From Lachnospiraceae bacterium (GTDB lineage: Bacteria > Bacillota > Clostridia > Lachnospirales > Lachnospiraceae), in contig JAFVAL010000005.1 in assembly GCA_017480565.1 (NCBI GenBank), positions 1-64,000 of the forward strand: DNA of 64,000 bases, given 5' to 3'. The notes under the pieces are model-generated. The model worked only from the letters and a program-made list of their open reading frames with translations, did no database searches and was not told where the DNA came from. The position numbers were made by a program, and so were the translations under genes. Shown here piece after piece: positions 37,713-46,085 of this stretch (its first letter is position 1; each line of letters opens with the position of its first letter).

Positions 37713-40145
37713 ATGAATCAGGAGATGAAAAATCCAATTTTGACAGGATTTCATGCGGATCCTTGTCTGTGCAGAAAAGGCGATGATTATTATCATGCAG
37801 TTTCCAGTTTTGAATGGTTTCCGGGCATCCCGATCTACCATTCGCGTGATATGAAGCACTGGGAGCTGTATGCGCACGTTTTGACAGATGAAAAACGTTG
37901 TGACTTGACGAAGCTTCCGTCAGCGAAGGGCATCTGGGCACCGTGCCTGACTTACTGTGAAGAGGAAGATCTCTTCTATGTGATCTACGGTGTGATGAAT
38001 TCGATGAATGCCAGATATTTTGATGTGGACAATTATCTGGTGACAGCGAAAGACGTGCGCGGCCCGTGGAGCGAACCTGTTTATCTGCATTCTGCGGGAT
38101 TTGATGCTTCGATCCTTCACGATACCGATGGGCGGAAATACATCGTTTCGCTGGAGTGGGAGACCAGAAGTGACTATGAAAAGCCGGGTCCGATCTGCTT
38201 AGTGGAATATGACCCGAAGGCAAAGAAAGTCACTGGTTATCCGAAAAGAATCTGGCGTGGCGCAACGCAGAGAGGGTGCCTTGAGGGACCACATTTGACA
38301 AAGCGCGGCGAGTACTATTATCTAATGTGTGCGGAGGGCGGCACCGGGTATTATCACAGTGTGACCATGGCAAGGTCGAAGAATGTCCGGGGACCTTATG
38401 AGGCGGATCCTGCAAATCCGATTGTGACGGCTGTGCCGGAAAATCACGATGAGAGAGCGGACACCGATCATTTAAAGCCGCATTATTATAATCCTGAGAA
38501 TTATCTGCAGAAATGTGGCCATGGAAGTTATGTGGAGACGAGTCTGGGGGAAGTGTACCTGGCACATCTTTGTGCAAGACCTTTTATGCCGGAGCTTCGC
38601 TGCACGCTCGGACGTGAAACCGCGCTTCAGAAAATGGTCTGGACAGAGGATGGTTGGCTTCACATTGCAGATGGCGGGAACTTGGCCAGAGCCACGTTTT
38701 CCGGGAGTGCCCTGCCAGACTGGGAAGGGATGAAATTGCCAGAGCGGGACGACTTTGATGACGAAGAGCTCTCCATCTGCTACTATGCCCCGCGCATTTC
38801 TCCGGCATCCTTCTGCGACTTAAAAGCAAGGCCTGGCTGGCTTCGCATGCGCGGTCAGGAGTCTGGTGCGTCGCTAAATCGCGTCAGTCTCCTGGCAAGA
38901 AAGCTTACCGGTGTCAATGCAGAAGTGGTGACAAAGCTTGATTTTACACCGGAAATTCCGCAGCAGAGCGCGGGTTTGATTCTCTATTATGACAACATGA
39001 ATTTTGTCTACCTGCGCAAGTTTTACAGTGAATCCATGGACGCACCGGTGCTTGGCATTCTAAGGCTTAATAACGGAGAAAAGACGGAGTTAGCTTCTAC
39101 AAAAACGCTTGCGCCGAAAGGCGATGTCTTTATGAAACTGCGCGTCAAGGGCAGAGAATCGCAGTTTTCCTGGTCAACGGACGGGAAAGAGTGGATTAAG
39201 ATTGGACCTGCATTTGACACGAGTGAATTCTCTGATGAATACTCCAATTATGGAGAGTTTACCGGTACCTTTGTCGGCCTGACCTGCGCAGACCGAATGC
39301 TTCATGAGAAATGTGCGGACTTTGATTTCTTTGAATATAGAGACAAAGAGCCGGAGCTTTTGATCGGGGCAAAGACGAGCAACCGGGAAGGCGTTTACGC
39401 TGATGATATGCAGAGAGAACTTAGAAAACAGGTGCAATCTCTTCGTGCTGCTTGGCAAGATGAAGAGCGTCAGCACAACTCTTACGCGCAGGAAGTCAGA
39501 GAACAGGAGTGTGTGCGCACTGGTGACCTGGAAGGATTAAAGAAAGCGATCGAAGAGCTGGAAATGGAGAAGGTGGGAGTGTTGTCCTTAGATCCTGTGC
39601 GTAACATGCAGGATCTCGCCATCGTGGTTGTAACACTCTCTTGTCGTTCTGCAATCGCAGGAGGAGTGTCTCCAGAAGTCGCATTTTCTATGTCGGATGT
39701 ATTTATACGTGAAATAGAATCGCATGATACTTACGAAGAGCTACTGGCTTTTTCCAGAAAAGCAGAATATGAGTTTTGCCTCGCTGTCAGGGAGAAGAAC
39801 CGTGCAGATACAGACCATCCTCTGGTGCTAAGATGCAGAGATCTTGTCAATAAGAAAATCCATCAGAAGATCAAAGTAACAGATCTCGCAGAGAAAATGA
39901 ATGTGAGTGCAGATTATCTCTCAGAAGTGTTCTCCAGGGAGGAAGGGGTCTCACTTTCTGATTATATCAGCAGAGAAAAAGCGAGGGCAGCCGCCAGAGA
40001 AATTCTGTATACGGATAAGTCTTTTGGCGATATTGCGGCTTCTTTAAACTATTCTTCCCAAAGTCATTTTGGGAAAAGTTTTAAGAAATGGACCGGAAGG
40101 ACACCAAAACAGTACCGTGATCTTTATGGAATACATGATGAATAA
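37713..40145 (+). CDS. GH43 glycosidase fused to an AraC-family transcription regulator
   Basis: An 810-residue fusion in one uninterrupted frame. Residues about 5-310 are a GH43 five-bladed propeller of the beta-xylosidase type with all three catalytic acids visible: D16 in GFHADPC, D131 in GFDAS, E191 in LEGPH. Residues about 320-520 form the usual C-terminal beta sandwich. A coiled segment and helical domain (about 540-690) resemble the ligand-domain of the AraC protein at 62103. An AraC helix-turn-helix pair (about 705-805) ends with SQSHFGKSFKKWTGRTPKQYRD. ATG 37713 has AAGGTG at 8 nt; ATG 37692 is too close to its ribosome binding site. The GH43 part could be an enzyme, a sugar sensor, or both. 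Confidence 0.9.
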   Translation: MNQEMKNPILTGFHADPCLCRKGDDYYHAVSSFEWFPGIPIYHSRDMKHWELYAHVLTDEKRCDLTKLPSAKGIWAPCLTYCEEEDLFYVIYGVMNSMNARYFDVDNYLVTAKDVRGPWSEPVYLHSAGFDASILHDTDGRKYIVSLEWETRSDYEKPGPICLVEYDPKAKKVTGYPKRIWRGATQRGCLEGPHLTKRGEYYYLMCAEGGTGYYHSVTMARSKNVRGPYEADPANPIVTAVPENHDERADTDHLKPHYYNPENYLQKCGHGSYVETSLGEVYLAHLCARPFMPELRCTLGRETALQKMVWTEDGWLHIADGGNLARATFSGSALPDWEGMKLPERDDFDDEELSICYYAPRISPASFCDLKARPGWLRMRGQESGASLNRVSLLARKLTGVNAEVVTKLDFTPEIPQQSAGLILYYDNMNFVYLRKFYSESMDAPVLGILRLNNGEKTELASTKTLAPKGDVFMKLRVKGRESQFSWSTDGKEWIKIGPAFDTSEFSDEYSNYGEFTGTFVGLTCADRMLHEKCADFDFFEYRDKEPELLIGAKTSNREGVYADDMQRELRKQVQSLRAAWQDEERQHNSYAQEVREQECVRTGDLEGLKKAIEELEMEKVGVLSLDPVRNMQDLAIVVVTLSCRSAIAGGVSPEVAFSMSDVFIREIESHDTYEELLAFSRKAEYEFCLAVREKNRADTDHPLVLRCRDLVNKKIHQKIKVTDLAEKMNVSADYLSEVFSREEGVSLSDYISREKARAAAREILYTDKSFGDIAASLNYSSQSHFGKSFKKWTGRTPKQYRDLYGIHDE

Positions 40146-40171
40146 AAAATAAAACCCGAAATTGTGTCAAG

Positions 40172-40209
40172 GGGCTCGGAATGATGATAGATTCCGGGCT
40201 TCTTTTTTT
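40172..40209 (+). terminator. Terminator after the GH43-AraC gene
   Basis: A stem of CGGAAT with ATTCCG extended by wobble pairs (GGGCT/GGGCT side), followed by TTCTTTTTTT. Confidence 0.85.
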
Positions 40210-40264
40210 ATAAGCTGTAGCTATCAGAAACCGAAAACAATTACAAAACAGAAAGGAAGAGACT

Positions 40265-41434
40265 ATGTTTATCAAAGGTGTCAATCTTGGCAACTGGCTG
40301 GTTCTGGAGAAATGGATGAGCCCGGCTTTGTTTGACGGGACAACGGCAGAGGATGAGTATTATCTGCCAAGACAGCTTTCTCCGGAGGTCTATGAAGCAC
40401 GCATCAAAGTGCACCGCAGCGAGTACATTTCCGAGAGAGACTTTGCAACCATCAAGCGTATCGGGTTTAATACCGTGCGCATCCCGGTTCCCTACTTTAT
40501 CTTCGGTGACCGCGCACCGTTCATCGGATGCATCGGTGAGTTAGACAAGGCATTTGCGTGGGCGGAGAAGTATGGAATCCAGATCCTGATCGACCTGCAT
40601 ACTGCGCCGCTGAGCCAGAATGGATTTGACAACGGCGGCATCTGCGGTGTCTGCAAGTGGAGCCAGACCCCGGAGGAAGTCGAGTTCGTGTTAAATGTCC
40701 TTGAAAAGCTGGCAGAGCGTTACGGACAGAGAAAAGGGCTCTTTGGCATCACACCGATCAACGAGCCGATCACTGAGCAGATGTGGACGATCATGAATGT
40801 CCCGGGAAGATACCCGGCAGTAGACAAAGAACTGGCGGAGGGAAGTGCACCGAACACGCTGGAGTTCTTGCGGGAATTCTACACGAATGCATATGAACGA
40901 ATCCGCAGGCATGTGGCGGAAGATAAGTATGTGGTTTTCCATGACGGCTTTATGTTAAAGGCTTGGAAAGACTTTGTCACGCAGGAGAAGTTTAAGAATG
41001 TCATGTTGGATACACACCAGTATCTGATGGTGGCGGAAGCGTTTGGCTGCGAACAAACGTTAGAAGGATATCTAAAGTACATCAAAGAACACTATGAAGC
41101 AGATCTTGCTGAGGTGCAGGCGTACGTACCGGTGGTTTGCGGTGAATGGTGCATCTTTAACTCCGCAGCTGTCGGCATAGATACCAAGGGCGGACAGACA
41201 TCCTTAAACGGCATGGACTTTACCGAAACCGAAGGAATGAGCGCAGAAGAGAAGAAGTACATTTACCAGGAGATCGCAAAGGCACAGCTTGCTGCCTGGG
41301 AAAAAGGCAGCGGATACTTCTATTGGAATTACAAGCTTCTTTTGGATACCGCAAATGAGCCAAATTGGCGTGGTTGGGATTGCTGGGATGTCGCAAAGAG
41401 TGTTGACGAGGGCTGGTTCCCGGCGACCGTTTAA
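40265..41434 (+). CDS. GH5 family glucanase (exo-beta-1,3-glucanase-like)
   Basis: A 389-residue cytoplasmic enzyme without signal peptide. It begins FIKGVNLGNWLVLEKWM, typical of GH5 subfamily 9 glucan 1,3-beta-glucosidases. The acid/base Glu is in ITPINEP and the nucleophile Glu in VVCGEW. It likely hydrolyses short beta-glucans imported by the neighbouring symporter. AAAGGAAG precedes ATG 40265. It lies between the GH43-AraC terminator and the GPH transporter, 80 nt before the latter. Confidence 0.9.
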   Translation: MFIKGVNLGNWLVLEKWMSPALFDGTTAEDEYYLPRQLSPEVYEARIKVHRSEYISERDFATIKRIGFNTVRIPVPYFIFGDRAPFIGCIGELDKAFAWAEKYGIQILIDLHTAPLSQNGFDNGGICGVCKWSQTPEEVEFVLNVLEKLAERYGQRKGLFGITPINEPITEQMWTIMNVPGRYPAVDKELAEGSAPNTLEFLREFYTNAYERIRRHVAEDKYVVFHDGFMLKAWKDFVTQEKFKNVMLDTHQYLMVAEAFGCEQTLEGYLKYIKEHYEADLAEVQAYVPVVCGEWCIFNSAAVGIDTKGGQTSLNGMDFTETEGMSAEEKKYIYQEIAKAQLAAWEKGSGYFYWNYKLLLDTANEPNWRGWDCWDVAKSVDEGWFPATV

Positions 41435-41514
41435 GCAGACATCACTGTCTTTTAAGAAGCCTGTAATAAAATGAATCATTATGAAAAACAGAAAGATAAC
41501 TAAGGGAGATTATC

Positions 41515-42939
41515 ATGAGAAAAAATACTAATACACTTGATCCGAATGCAAAATTATCCTGGCTGGAGCGTATCGCCTACGGAATCGGCGATTATGCCGG
41601 CAACCTGGTTTATTCCGCGATTTCTGCATTCTTATTGGTTTACTATGTCAGCGTTGTCGGCCTGCCCAGTGCAACGGCAGCAGGCATTATGGCAATTTCA
41701 AAGATCTTTGACGGTGTGTCTGACCTGATCATGGGCCGCATCGTTGACAAGACCCATACAAAGTGGGGCAAGGCGCGTCCGTGGATTTTACGTGCCAGCA
41801 TTCCGCTTGCGATTTGTACTGTTTTAATGTTTACAGTGCCGGCGGGATTTAGCACAACCTTAAAGATCTGCTATGCGTTCTTAACCTACAACCTGGTATC
41901 GACCGTGTTCTATACCGCACTCAACGTTCCTTATGCGACGATGCAGGGTCTGATGACAACCAACTCCTATGAGCGTGGACTTCTCGGAAACTTCCGTATG
42001 CTCCTGGCAACCTTTGGAACGATGACCGTTAACTCTGTTGTCACGCCTCTGGTGAAATACTTTGGTGGAGATGAGTACAGCCAGAAAGGCTGGACATTAA
42101 CCTTTATCGTCCTCATGGTCTGCTTTTTATTGTTAAACCTGATCATGTTCTTTGTCTGCAAGGAACGTGTCGTGGAAGAGCCGGATGAGAGTGCACAGTC
42201 TACAAAGGCACAAGGCCCTACCGTGATGGAGTGCTTAAAGAGTCTGGTTCAGAATAAGTACTGGGTTTTGATGGTTGTTTTCCTCTTCGTCCTTTACTTT
42301 ATGATGTCCACGTTCTTTGGCGGCAACTACTATTTTGCACAGTATGTTCTGAAAAATGAAGGTGCTTATTCTATCCTTGCGAATGCGCTCAGCCTTTCTC
42401 AGATGGGTATGATGTTTCTCACTCCATTTATCATGAAAAAGCTCGGCAAGAGATGGACGACATTGATCGGCATGATCGCTTCTGGCGTGGCATTCATTTT
42501 AACCGCTGTGGCAGTTCCCACGGGAAGCATCGGCTTTGTTGTTGCCTGCAACGTCTTAAAGGGTCTTGGATTTGGCTGCGGTGCAGCAACCATGTTTGGT
42601 ATGCTGCAGGATGCCATCACTTATGGCCAGTGGAAGAGCAATGTGCAGGCTGCCGGTATGGGTAATGCAGCGTCTTCCTTCTGCATGAAGATCGGTTCCG
42701 GTATCGGTACTGCCGCACTTGGCTGGATCCTCTCTGCAGGTGGATTCGATGCGGATCCGACCAGTGCTGCAGCAGTTGCTTCCATCAATGTTGCAGTTAT
42801 CTGGATTCCTTTGATTATCGGTGTCATCAGCGTGGTATGCCTGCTCTTGTTCGATATCGAGAAGAAATATGACAAGGTTGTTGAGGATCTCGCAGCCGGC
42901 CGTTGGGCAGGAAGCGATGCAGAAGCTGACAACAAGTAA
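41515..42939 (+). CDS. GPH family (YicJ/XynP-like) sugar:cation symporter
   Basis: A 474-residue membrane protein with 12 predicted helices, of the glycoside-pentoside-hexuronide:cation symporter family (MelB/XylP/YicJ). The typical N-terminus WLERIAYGIGDYAGNL and the ISKIFDGVSDLIMGRIVDKTHTKWGKARPWIL loop are clear. With GH43 and GH5 beside it, xylo- or gluco-oligosaccharide uptake is likely, driven by sodium or protons. GGGAG precedes ATG 41515. A strong terminator follows. Confidence 0.95.
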   Translation: MRKNTNTLDPNAKLSWLERIAYGIGDYAGNLVYSAISAFLLVYYVSVVGLPSATAAGIMAISKIFDGVSDLIMGRIVDKTHTKWGKARPWILRASIPLAICTVLMFTVPAGFSTTLKICYAFLTYNLVSTVFYTALNVPYATMQGLMTTNSYERGLLGNFRMLLATFGTMTVNSVVTPLVKYFGGDEYSQKGWTLTFIVLMVCFLLLNLIMFFVCKERVVEEPDESAQSTKAQGPTVMECLKSLVQNKYWVLMVVFLFVLYFMMSTFFGGNYYFAQYVLKNEGAYSILANALSLSQMGMMFLTPFIMKKLGKRWTTLIGMIASGVAFILTAVAVPTGSIGFVVACNVLKGLGFGCGAATMFGMLQDAITYGQWKSNVQAAGMGNAASSFCMKIGSGIGTAALGWILSAGGFDADPTSAAAVASINVAVIWIPLIIGVISVVCLLLFDIEKKYDKVVEDLAAGRWAGSDAEADNK

Positions 42940-43008
42940 TTGTTTTGGGTTTCCTTTTCGGAGAGGCCGTCCATGCGCAATGTCATTAAGTTAAGATGAC
43001 AGAAAATA

Positions 43009-43046
43009 GAGTTCCATATCATAAGTGATATGGGACTCTTTTTTTT
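43009..43046 (+). terminator. Terminator after the GPH symporter gene
   Basis: GAGTTCCATATC (43009-43020) and GATATGGGACTC (43027-43038) form a 12-bp stem with one G-T pair, followed by eight T. Confidence 0.95.
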
Positions 43047-43079
43047 ATAAATACACTTGACAAGCATCCTCAAATGTGC

Positions 43080-43155
43080 GGCCGCTTTCGCTACTGATTA
43101 TATTTAAGAGGCAGCGAAAGCGGCCCTTGTAATTAGAAAAAAACTGATTACAAGG
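43080..43155 (+). promoter_or_regulatory. Tandem hairpins ahead of the IS4-type transposase, second covers the ribosome binding site
   Basis: GGCCGCTTTCGCT (43080-43092) pairs perfectly over 13 bp with AGCGAAAGCGGCC (43113-43125). CCTTGTAAT (43125-43133) pairs with ATTACAAGG (43147-43155) and so hides the AAGGAGG ribosome binding site (43152-43158). Such structures in insertion sequences block translation from read-through transcripts. Confidence 0.65.
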
Positions 43156-43164
43156 AGGCAATAC

Positions 43165-43572
43165 ATGAAACCGAAACACATTAAAGATGCGTTGTTATCT
43201 GAGATTCATGCTGTGGCAGTTAAATCCGAAGAATACTGCTACAATTCCCAGCGGGATTTCTCGCGTAAGCGAAAGCTCTCATTTGAGTCCATGTTAAAAA
43301 CCATCATTGGAATGGGGAGTAAAAGCATTACAAATGAGATGATTGACTTCTTTCAGGCTTCTTCTGAGATGCCTTCAGCTTCGGCATTTGTGCAGAAACG
43401 AGCAATAATCAAACCAGAAGCGTTGAAGTCTGTTTTTGATGGGTTTACCCAAAAATTTCTGACAACGCCGTCTGATGAAATGATAATCCTGACAGTTGAT
43501 GGTTCTGACATTCAGATACCAACAAATCCACAGGATGAATCATCATATTTCCAAGGCTCTTGTTATAGCTGA
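43165..43572 (+). pseudogene. Truncated IS4-family transposase (N-terminal third)
   Basis: A 135-residue fragment with an IS4-type N-terminus: LSFESMLKTIIGMGSKSITNEMIDFF, ASAFVQKRAIIKPEAL and the first catalytic Asp region LTVDGSDIQIPTNPQDES. Complete IS4 transposases are more than 400 residues, so the rest of the DDE domain is missing. The last residues (QGSCYS) run into unrelated recombinase DNA, marking a deletion junction at about 43555-43575. The start at ATG 43165 with AAGGAGG is intact. Confidence 0.88.
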
Positions 43573-43859
43573 CAGAGGTTAATGTCGAAGCCTTCGACGA
43601 AGAAAAAGCAAAGGCACTCATGGATGAGAAAGCAAAACTCCAGATTCAGCTTGACCGCATTGCTGATACAAAGCAAAAACGTGAAAACGCAAAATCCAGA
43701 CTCGATGAGATCTTCACAATTATTGAAGCTCTGGCAAATCACCCGATCAGCTATGATGATCAGATCGTAAGACAGATTCTCGAGAGCGTGATCGTCGAAT
43801 CCAAAGAGAAGATCAAGGTGGTCTTCGTCGGCGGTCTCGAAATAACTCAAACCATGTGA
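43569..43859 (+). pseudogene. C-terminal remnant of a large serine recombinase
   Basis: The frame from 43569 codes for a Lys/Glu-rich coiled coil (FDEEKAKALMDEKAKL) ending in IVRQILESVIVESKEKIKVVFVGGLEI. This final helix-strand pattern is typical of the C-terminus of large serine recombinases (TnpX/resolvase type with DUF4368). The catalytic N-terminal domain is absent. The remnant abuts the IS4 fragment in a different frame, so both have been deleted at a shared junction. Confidence 0.72.
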
Positions 43860-43889
43860 CTGTTTCATAGAATCCCTTTCACACACATA

Positions 43890-43927
43890 CCGCCCCGCCT
43901 TATGGCTGCCGTCATAAGGCGGGGCGG
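43890..43927 (+). terminator. Strong GC-rich hairpin after the recombinase remnant
   Basis: A perfect 15-bp stem, CCGCCCCGCCTTATG (43890-43904) with CATAAGGCGGGGCGG (43913-43927), then AAATCCCTTTTAT. It may be the natural terminator of the lost recombinase transcript. Confidence 0.7.
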
Positions 43928-44017
43928 AAATCCCTTTTATCGAGACAAAAAAGGCTTCGAGGGTTCGAATCCATCTATCAAAAACGCAAATCCATCTTTT
44001 ACGTACCCCATAGACAC

Positions 44018-44059
44018 AGCACGGTGATTTCTGAAAGAAATTGCCGTGCTTTTCTTTTT
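44018..44059 (+). terminator. Terminator overlapping the next promoter
   Basis: AGCACGG (44018-44024) pairs with CCGTGCT (44044-44050), extended inward by GATTTC/GAAAT pairs, followed by TTTTCTTTTT. Its 3' arm is also the -35 region of the next promoter. Confidence 0.75.
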
Positions 44060-44069
44060 GTGGTATGAT
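44041..44069 (+). promoter_or_regulatory. Promoter of the symporter gene
   Basis: TTGCCG (44041-44046), 17 bp, TATGAT (44064-44069). Transcription from about 44076 rules out the GTG at 44046 as the translation start and supports ATG 44109. Confidence 0.7.
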
Positions 44070-44108
44070 GCAGACAAATCTGGATATACAGGGGGGCCTC
44101 AACCTGAC

Positions 44109-45689
44109 ATGAAACAAACAGAACTGCTTTTGAATCGCGAGGGCGTGGATGCGGCGTCGCAGGAGATGGCTGCCTGGCTCGCGGAGTTGGGCGTGCCGAG
44201 ACGGGACGCAATACGCATTCGGCTGACAATGGAGGAACTGCTCCTTCGCATCTGCGAGCATTACGACGAGAAGATTGACGTCACACTTCGCATGGGGAGC
44301 TATTTCGGCGTTTCCTTCATCAGCTTTCGTTATTCGGGGGAGGCTTTTGATCCCATCCACGAGCAGAGTGATGAAATGAGCGGGTGGACCGAACAGATCC
44401 TTGCCAATATGGGCCTCTCTCCCGCCTGGAGCTTCCGCTTCGGGCGAAATCAGCTGATACAGACGATCAACGCGCCGAAAAAAATCTCTCAGGCTATGCT
44501 GCCCATTGCGTTTATTCTGGCTGTGCTGCTGGGGCTGGTCGGTACCGCGCTCCCGGAACCGGCGCGGGATGCGGTTTCGCAATTTGTGTTGACGCCGATC
44601 TCCGAGGTCTTCACGCGCCTGCTGAATACTTTTGTCGGGCCGATGGTGTTTCTCTCCATTGTGACCGGTATCTGCGGGATCGGAACCGCGGCGGAGTTCG
44701 GCAGAATCGGAAAGCAGATGCTCACGCGCTATCTCGGCTTCTCCTTTTTGGGGTCTGCCGTGGCGGTCATGACCCTTCCGCTGTTTTCGCTGTCGGGTAC
44801 GGCAAACAGCGGCGCGGCGCAGTCCGGCGGAATTCTGGAGCTGCTGCTGAACATCCTGCCGTCGAACCCCATCCAGCCTTTCTCCGACGGCAACACGCTG
44901 CAGATCATTTTCCTTGCGGTCTTTCTTGGTGTGATCCTTCTTGGAATGGGCGAGCGCAGTACGCGTATCAAAACGTTCTTTCAGGACTTTCACGGGCTTG
45001 TGATGCAGGCTGTGCGTGCAGTCTGCAAGCTGCTGCCGCTGTTTATCTTTTCTTCATTCACGCTTCAGATCTGGAGCAGCGGCATGGACACGATCACTTC
45101 CCTCTGGAAGCCGATCGTTATCAGCGTCGCGCTGTGTACGATCTTCCTGCTTGTGAAGCTGGTCTATGTCTGTACGCGGCTGAAGGCGCGCGCGCCGGTG
45201 CTGCTGCGCAAGATCTTTCCCGGCATGCTGGTTGGCTTCACCACAGCCTCCGGCTCTACTGCATACAGCCTCTGTGCGGAGATCAACGAGAAGCAGCTGG
45301 GAATTGCGCCGCACCTTACACGGATCGGCTATCCTATCGGAAGCCAGATGTATAACGTGTGTCTCTCGACCCTGTTCGTTCTGACGGCCTATACCGCAGC
45401 GGAAGCCTTCGGCGTCGGCGGGGGCGCAGACTGGATTGTGATGATCTGGATCGTCAGCACGATCGTGAGCTTTGCCGTTCCGCCCGATGCAGGCGGGTCG
45501 CTCGCCTGCATCGGCGTGCTGCTCTCCCAGCTGGGCATCCCCGGTCAGGCACTTGGCATTGCCGGCGCACTGGGACTGATCCTGGATTTCGTCGTAACTG
45601 GCTTCGGACTCGGTATGCGGCATATGGAGCTGGTCTTGCAGGCAGAGAATCTCGGGATGCTGAACCGGGATGTGCTGCGGAGGCAATGA
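44109..45689 (+). CDS. Dicarboxylate/amino acid:cation symporter with N-terminal histidine-kinase-like ATPase domain
   Basis: A 526-residue protein. Residues 1-120 resemble a HATPase/anti-sigma type domain: RRDAIRIRLTMEELLLRICEHY in the position of the N-box, with Arg where Asn is usual, then a beta sheet (VTLRMGSYFGVSFISFRYSG). Residues about 130-520 are a DAACS (GltP/DctA-like) transporter with eight or more helices and re-entrant loops (GFTTASGSTAYSLC, FAVPPDAGGS). Likely substrates are C4-dicarboxylates or acidic amino acids. Codon use is richer in GCG, CGC and CTG than in the flanking genes, and mobile-element remnants lie on both sides, so horizontal acquisition is likely. It has its own promoter and terminator. 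Confidence 0.87.
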   Translation: MKQTELLLNREGVDAASQEMAAWLAELGVPRRDAIRIRLTMEELLLRICEHYDEKIDVTLRMGSYFGVSFISFRYSGEAFDPIHEQSDEMSGWTEQILANMGLSPAWSFRFGRNQLIQTINAPKKISQAMLPIAFILAVLLGLVGTALPEPARDAVSQFVLTPISEVFTRLLNTFVGPMVFLSIVTGICGIGTAAEFGRIGKQMLTRYLGFSFLGSAVAVMTLPLFSLSGTANSGAAQSGGILELLLNILPSNPIQPFSDGNTLQIIFLAVFLGVILLGMGERSTRIKTFFQDFHGLVMQAVRAVCKLLPLFIFSSFTLQIWSSGMDTITSLWKPIVISVALCTIFLLVKLVYVCTRLKARAPVLLRKIFPGMLVGFTTASGSTAYSLCAEINEKQLGIAPHLTRIGYPIGSQMYNVCLSTLFVLTAYTAAEAFGVGGGADWIVMIWIVSTIVSFAVPPDAGGSLACIGVLLSQLGIPGQALGIAGALGLILDFVVTGFGLGMRHMELVLQAENLGMLNRDVLRRQ

Positions 45690-45703
45690 GCGGTAGTCCA
45701 TTC

Positions 45704-45735
45704 CCCTCGAAGGCGGTTGCCTTCGAGGGATTTTT
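45704..45735 (+). terminator. Terminator of the symporter gene
   Basis: CCCTCGAAGGC (45704-45714), loop GGTT, GCCTTCGAGGG (45719-45729), then ATTTTTGG. An 11-bp perfect stem 15 nt after the stop. Confidence 0.9.
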
Positions 45736-45739
45736 GGTT

Positions 45740-45990
45740 CATAACCTAAAAAACCACCAGCTATGCTGGTGTGTCCCCCGACCGGCTTTAAGCCCTAGAT
45801 AAAAATACCTCCAGTGCTATAATGATGAGGGTCTCAAACCGCATCAAAGCGAGGAGGTAGCCAAATGGCAAATAATACTTTATCACATACAACGTGGGAA
45901 TGTAAGTATCACATTGTGTTTGCGCCAAAATTTCGCAGGCAAGTGATATATGGGAAACTAAAAGCAGACATTGCAAACTACCGGAGATAG
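45740..45990 (+). mobile_element. Truncated IS200/IS605 element (left end)
   Basis: A subterminal hairpin CACCAGC-TAT-GCTGGTG (45755-45771), as found at the left end of IS200 elements, then a non-coding stretch and the first 41 residues of tnpA. The right end is absent and the sequence changes to an unrelated helix-turn-helix gene at about 45975. Confidence 0.8.
45865..45990 (+). pseudogene. tnpA: IS200 family transposase TnpA, N-terminal fragment
   Basis: The first about 36 residues match IS200 TnpA: LSHTTWECKYHIVFAPKF then VIYGKLKADI. GAGGAGG precedes ATG 45865. A full TnpA has about 150 residues with an HUH motif and catalytic Tyr; both are missing. Translation runs a few codons into foreign sequence and stops at 45990. 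Confidence 0.9.
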
Positions 45991-46085
45991 GCGGCAGTGC
46001 GTTTGCCGATGTGGCAGGCGATGCGCGTCTGTTCCAAAGTCATGCACGCGGGAAAGGATTCGAACTCGGAAGGCTCATAGATCAT
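45978..46085 (-). pseudogene. Truncated helix-turn-helix (excisionase-like) gene
   Basis: A 35-residue minus-strand frame, start at 46085 with GAGG at 8 nt, reading MIYEPSEFESFPACMTLEQ then TRIACHIGKRTAAYLR. It resembles the N-terminus of small excisionase-type helix-turn-helix proteins of conjugative transposons. It ends in a stop created at the junction with the IS200 remnant, so the recognition helix part is cut off. The family assignment is tentative. Confidence 0.5.

Noticed and set aside
37713..40145. GH43-AraC fusion as a sequencing or assembly error
   Set aside because: The frame is open with no stop, both parts have complete motifs and a plausible linker, and the start and terminator fit a single gene. 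A read-level check is still listed as a finding.
43957..43973. GGGTTCGAATCC motif resembling a tRNA T-arm
   Set aside because: The stem has a mismatch, no acceptor, D-arm or anticodon arm can be built around it, and the flanks are not tRNA-like.
44046..44108. Upstream GTG start for the symporter
   Set aside because: The promoter at 44041-44069 places the transcription start after this codon, and no ribosome binding site precedes it.
46050..46066. GGATTCGAACTC motif resembling a T-loop
   Set aside because: It lies within the truncated helix-turn-helix coding frame (residues EFES) and no cloverleaf can be formed.
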